Of a stretch of DNA of 64,000 nucleotides, positions 59,316-64,000 are shown in pieces. The notes under the pieces are model-generated. The model saw nothing but the letters and a program-made list of their open reading frames with translations, made no database searches and was not told where the DNA came from. The position numbers were made by a program, and so were the translations under genes. The DNA comes from Phylloscopus collybita (taxonomy: Eukaryota; Chordata; Aves; Passeriformes; Phylloscopidae). Where the stretch lies: the NCBI GenBank assembly GCA_027886175.1, contig JAJNNQ010000006.1, positions 62,001 through 126,000 of the forward strand, read 5' to 3'. Positions within the stretch are counted from its first letter, which is position 1. Each line of letters opens with the position of its first letter.

Positions 59316-62300
59316 TTGTTCTCTGATTTCAAGATTTCGTTCCCTTTCCTGAAAGGAAGACTTTCCTTTCAGGAAAGGGAACGAAATCTTGCGATTTTAA
59401 TGAGCATTAATTGGGCAAGCTTCCGTCCATTTCCCTGCACTTCTGTCCACCCCATTCACTTTTATGGTTTTCGCTTGCTTTGGTCATTTTTCCATGTTTT
59501 TTTTTTCCCTTTCATTTCTTAGACATCTTCTCCTATCTCTTGTTTTGCATGGCTTCCCTTCTTTTAGGATTTAAATTGGAGTCATTTTTGGTCAGTCTTG
59601 GCCTTTTTCAGTGGCCCTCAGTTCATCACCGTCTCTTTGGTGGGAATCACTCCATTTCCAAATTTTCTCGGTTTTTTTCGCTTGCGCTGTTTTGGGTCAT
59701 ATCTCCTTTCCAGAGGGGTTGTTAGACTTTGTTCTCTGATTTCAAGATTTCGTTCCCTTTCCTGAAAGGAAGACTTTCCTTTCAGGAAAGGGAACGAAAT
59801 CTTGCGATTTTAATGAGCATTAATTGGGCAAGCTTCCGTCCATTTCCCTGCACTTCTGGCCACCCCATTCACTTTTATGGTTTTCGCTTGCTTTGGTCAT
59901 TTTTCCATGTTTTTTTTTTCCCTTTCATTTCTTAGACATCTTCTCCTATCTCTTGTTTTGCATGGCTTCCCTTATTTTAGGATTTAAATTGGAGTCTTTT
60001 TTGCTAAGTCTTGGCCTTTTTCAGTGGCCCTCAGTTCATCTCCGTCTCTTTGGTGGGAATCACTCCATTTTCAAATTTTCTCGGTTTTTTCGCTTGCGCT
60101 GTTTTGGATCATATCTCCTTTCCAGAGGGGTTGTTAGACTTTGTTCTCTGATTTCAAGATTTCGTTCCCTTTCCTGAAAGGAAGACTTTCCTTTCAGGAA
60201 AGGGAACGAAATCTTGCGATTTTAATGAGCATTAATTGGGCAAGCTTCCGTCCATTTCCCTGCACTTCTGGCCACCCCATTCACTTTTATGGTTTTCGCT
60301 TGCTTTGGTCATTTTTCCATGTTTTTTTTTTCCCTTTCATTTCTTAGACATCTTCTCCTATCTCTTGTTTTGCATGGCTTCCCTTCTTTTAGGATTTAAA
60401 TTGGAGTCTTTTTTGCTAAGTCTTGGCCTTTTTCAGTGGCCCTCAGTTCATCTCCATCTCTTTGGTGGGAATCACTCCATTTCCAAATTTTCTCGGTTTT
60501 TTTCGCTTGCGCTGTTTTGGGTCATATCTCCTTTCCAGAGGGGTTGTTAGACTTTGTTCTCTGATTTCAAGATTTCGTTCCCTTTCTTGAAAGGAAAGTC
60601 TTCCTTTCAGGAAAGGGAACGAAATCTTGCGATATTAATGAGCATTAATTGGGCAAGCTTCCGTCCATTTCCCTGCACTTCTGGCCACCCCATTCACTTT
60701 TATGGTTTTCGCTTGCTTTGGTCATTTTTCCATGTTTTTTTTTTCCCTTTCATTTCTGAGACATCTTCTCCTATCTCTTGTTTTGCATGGCTTCCCTTAT
60801 TTTAGGATTTAAATTGGAGTCTTTTTTGCTAAGTCTTGGCCTTTTTCAGTGGCCCTCAGTTCATCTCCGTCTCTTTGGTGGGAATCACTCCATTTCCAAA
60901 TTTTCTCGGTTTTTTTCGCTTGCGCTGTTTTGGGTCATATCTCCTTTCCAGAGGGGTTGTTAGACTTTGTTCTCTGATTTCAAGATTTCGTTCCCTTTCC
61001 TGAACGGAAAGTCTTCCTTTCAGGAAAGGGAACGAAATCTTGCGATTTTAATGAGCATTAATTGGGCAAGCTTCCGTCCATTTCCCTGCACTTCTGGCCA
61101 CCCCATTCACTTTTATGGTTTTCGCTTGCTTTGGTCATTTTTCCAGGGGTTTTTTTTCCCTTTCATTTCTTAGACATCTTCTCCTATCTCTTGTTTTGCA
61201 TGGCTTCCCTTCTTTTAGGATTTAAATTGGAGTCATTTTTGGTCAGTGTTGGCCTTTTTCAGTGGCCCTCAGTTCATCTCCGTCTCTTTGGTGGGAATCA
61301 CTCCATTTCCAAATTTTCTCGGTTTTTTTCGCTTGCGCTGTTTTGGGTCATATCTCCTTTCCAGAGGGGTTGTTGGACTTTGTTCTCTGATTTCAAGATT
61401 TCGTTCCCTTTCCTGAAAGGAAGACTTTCCTTTCAGGAAAGGGAACGAAATCTTGCGATTTTAATGAGCATTAATTGGGCAAGCTTCCGTCCATTTCCCT
61501 GCACTTCTGGCCACCCCATTCACTTTTATGGTTTTCGCTTGCTTTGGTCATTTTTCCATGTTTTTTTTTTCCCTTTCATTTCTTAGACATCTTCTCCTAT
61601 CTCTTGTTTTGCATGGCTTCCCTTCTTTTAGGATTTAAATTGGAGTCATTTTTGGTCAGTGTTGGCCTTTTTCAGTGGCCCTCAGTTCATCACCGTCTCT
61701 TTGGTGGGAATCACTCCATTTCCAAATTTTCTCGGTTTTTTTCGCTTGCGCTGTTTTGGGTCATATCTCCTTTCCAGAGGGGTTGTTAGACTTTGTTCTC
61801 TGATTTCAAGATTTCGTTCCCTTTCCTGAAAGGAAGACTTTCCTTTCAGGAAAGGGAACGAAATCTTGCGATTTTAATGAGCATTAATTGGGCAAGCTTC
61901 CGTCCATTTCCCTGCACTTCTGGCCACCCCATTCACTTTTATGGTTTTCGCTTGCTTTGGTCATTTTTCCATGTTTTTTTTTTCCCTTTCATTTCTTAGA
62001 CATCTTCTCCTATCTCTTGTTTTGCATGGCTTCCCTTCTTTTAGGATTTAAATTGGAGTCTTTTTTGCTAAGTCTTGGCCTTTTTCAGTGGCCCTCAGTT
62101 CATCTCCGTCTCTTTGGTGGGAATCACTCCATTTCCAAATTTTCTCGGTTTTTTTCGCTTGCGCTGTTTTGGGTCATATCTCCTTTCCAGAGGGGTTGTT
62201 AGACTTTGTTCTCTGATTTCAAGATTTCGTTCCCTTTCCTGAAAGGAAGACTTTCCTTTCAGGAAAGGGAACGAAATCTTGCGATTTTAATGAGCATTAA

Positions 62301-63857
62301 TTGGGCAAGCTTCCGTCCATTTCCCTGCACTTCTGGCCACCCCATTCACTTTTATGGTTTTCGCTTGCTTTGGTCATTTTTCCATGTTTTTTTTTTCCCT
62401 TTCATTTCTTAGACATCTTCTCCTATCTCTTGTTTTGCATGGCTTCCCTTCTTTTAGGATTTAAATTGGAGTCTTTTTTGCTAAGTCTTGGCCTTTTTCA
62501 GTGGCCCTCAGTTCATCTCCATCTCTTTGGTGGGAATCACTCCATTTCCAAATTTTCTCGGTTTTTTTCGCTTGCGCTGTTTTGGGTCATATCTCCTTTC
62601 CAGAGGGGTTGTTAGACTTTGTTCTCTGATTTCAAGATTTCGTTCCCTTTCTTGAAAGGAAAGTCTTCCTTTCAGGAAAGGGAACGAAATCTTGCGATAT
62701 TAATGAGCATTAATTGGGCAAGCTTCCGTCCATTTCCCTGCACTTCTGGCCACCCCATTCACTTTTATGGTTTTCGCTTGCTTTGGTCATTTTTCCATGT
62801 TTTTTTTTTCCCTTTCATTTCTGAGACATCTTCTCCTATCTCTTGTTTTGCATGGCTTCCCTTATTTTAGGATTTAAATTGGAGTCTTTTTTGCTAAGTC
62901 TTGGCCTTTTTCAGTGGCCCTCAGTTCATCTCCGTCTCTTTGGTGGGAATCACTCCATTTCCAAATTTTCTCGGTTTTTTTCGCTTGCGCTGTTTTGGGT
63001 CATATCTCCTTTCCAGAGGGGTTGTTAGACTTTGTTCTCTGATTTCAAGATTTCGTTCCCTTTCCTGAACGGAAAGTCTTCCTTTCAGGAAAGGGAACGA
63101 AATCTTGCGATTTTAATGAGCATTAATTGGGCAAGCTTCCGTCCATTTCCCTGCACTTCTGGCCACCCCATTCACTTTTATGGTTTTCGCTTGCTTTGGT
63201 CATTTTTCCAGGGGTTTTTTTTCCCTTTCATTTCTTAGACATCTTCTCCTATCTCTTGTTTTGCATGGCTTCCCTTATTTTAGGATTTAAATTGGAGTCA
63301 TTTTTGGTCAGTGTTGGCCTTTTTCAGTGGCCCTCAGTTCATCTCCGTCTCTTTGGTGGGAATCACTCCATTTCCAAATTTTCTCGGTTTTTTTCGCTTG
63401 CGCTGTTTTGGCTCATATCTCCTTTCCAGAGGGGTTGTTAGACTTTGTTCTCTGATTTCAAGATTTCGTTCCCTTTCCTGAAAGGAAAGTCTTCCTTTCA
63501 GGAAAGGGAACGAAATCTTGCGATATTAATGAGCATTAATTGGGCAAGCTTCCGTCCATTTCCCTGCACTTCTGGCCACCCCATTCACTTTTATGGTTTT
63601 CGCTTGCTTTGGTCATTTTTCCATGTTTTTTTTTTCCCTTTCATTTCTGAGACATCTTCTCCTATCTCTTGTTTTGCATGGCTTCCCTTATTTTAGGATT
63701 TAAATTGGAGTCTTTTTTGCTAAGTCTTGGCCTTTTTCAGTGGCCCTCAGTTCATCTCCGTCTCTTTGGTGGGAATCACTCCATTTCCAAATTTTCTCGG
63801 TTTTTTTCGCTTGCGCTGTTTTGGGTCATATCTCCTTTCCAGAGGGGTTGTTGGACT
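59316..63857 (+). repeat. Two related 5-monomer repeats plus one monomer
   Basis: Monomer starts are 59316, 59729, 60141, 60554, 60967, then 61380, 61793, 62206, 62619, 63032, then 63445. Each set of five runs from a CATCACCGTC monomer to an AGTC monomer with CTGAACGG. The second set lacks TGTCCACC and the T6 run. Monomer 63032 joins a left part like 60967 to a right part like 58077 (A at the C/A site, GTGTTGG, GGCTCAT). Confidence 0.85.
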
Positions 63858-64000
63858 TTGTTCTCTGATTTCAAGATTTCGTTCCCTTTCCTGAAAGGAA
63901 GACTTTCCTTTCAGGAAAGGGAACGAAATCTTGCGATTTTAATGAGCATTAATTGGGCAAGCTTCCGTCCATTTCCCTGCACTTCTGGCCACCCCATTCA
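63858..64000 (+). repeat. Partial satellite monomer at right edge
   Basis: These are the first 143 bases of a monomer with the GTTGGAC start and a complete GACT palindrome (63872-63933), ending at CACCCCATTCA. The array continues beyond the window. Confidence 0.95.

Larger units (their letters stand above)
1..64000 (+). repeat. Tandem satellite DNA array, 413-bp monomer, about 155 copies
   Basis: The same roughly 413-bp sequence recurs without interruption or inversion across the whole window. Counting from the TTGTTCTCTG motif there are 154 complete monomers (117 of 413 bp, 19 of 412, 17 of 414, one of 415) plus partial copies at both ends. Most monomers differ from each other at only a handful of sites; some neighbours (for example 256-668 and 669-1081) show no difference by eye. 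Length changes come mainly from the T-run after the CCATG/CCAGGGG junction. There is a single HindIII site per monomer (lost at 6867-7278), so a HindIII digest should give a 413-bp ladder. Long homogeneous arrays of this kind are known from eukaryotic centromeric and other heterochromatin. Family and species are not recognised. No gene lies inside. Confidence 0.98.

Noticed and set aside
1..64000. CRISPR array
   Set aside because: The whole 413-bp unit repeats. There are no short repeats separated by variable spacers and no cas genes.
1..64000. Hammerhead or other self-cleaving ribozyme in the satellite
   Set aside because: The CUGANGA and GAAA core elements in suitable arrangement are not visible on the listed strand, and I found no convincing core on the other strand.
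1..64000. Transposon, retroelement, rRNA or tRNA insertions
   Set aside because: Monomer spacing never departs from 412-415 bp, which leaves no room for an insertion anywhere in the window.
1..64000. Known alphoid or 5S-type tandem array
   Set aside because: The length and motifs do not fit a 171-bp alpha-satellite monomer or a 120-bp 5S gene, and no internal polymerase III boxes are apparent.

Overview
The whole window is one tandem satellite array. A monomer of about 413 bp repeats head to tail from base 1 to base 64000, always in the same orientation. There are 154 complete monomers (starts counted at the TTGTTCTCTG motif, first at 256, last complete one ending at 63857), with a partial copy at each end (1-255 and 63858-64000). 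The 154 monomers cover 63602 bp, so the mean is exactly 413. By length, 117 are 413 bp, 19 are 412 bp, 17 are 414 bp and one is 415 bp. I see no unique sequence, transposon, RNA gene or credible protein-coding gene. Every open frame is a by-product of a monomer that happens to lack stops for 60-240 codons.

Such an array is typical of eukaryotic constitutive heterochromatin (centromere, pericentromere, knob, subtelomere, or a sex or B chromosome). I do not recognise the family and cannot name the organism. CpG is under-represented (9 per monomer against about 17 expected) and several CpG sites show CpG-to-TpG/CpA changes, which suggests a cytosine-methylating genome such as a vertebrate or plant. 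The listed strand is strongly T-rich: monomer 669-1081 has 177 T, 96 C, 74 G and 66 A.

Monomer anatomy (coordinates for 669-1081): a perfect 62-bp palindrome with 29-bp arms and a 4-nt spacer (683-744); a small second dyad (750-763); a HindIII site (770-775); a variable junction plus T-run (about 843-859); a C/A site (914); a SwaI site (922-929); a linked two-haplotype block (937-946); and a T7 run (1025-1031). Matching motif series about 200-212 bp apart show that the monomer is probably an old dimer of a 206/207-bp unit, only one half of which carries the palindrome.

Layout by shared variants: loosely ordered monomers (1-5214); a segment duplicated at a 6-monomer offset (5215-9756); a 9-monomer higher-order repeat of about 3718 bp present three times (9757-21737, with an extra dimer at 13476-14301); divergent monomers (21738-22978); 3-monomer repeats (22979-27109); an 8-monomer repeat present nearly twice (27110-33300); a mixed region (33301-46517); and a distinct right-hand domain (46518-64000) with 3-, 5- and 10-monomer repeats. 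In that last domain the palindrome spacer is often flipped from GACT to its reverse complement AGTC. The spacer flip, the palindrome and the nested higher-order structure are the main items of interest.
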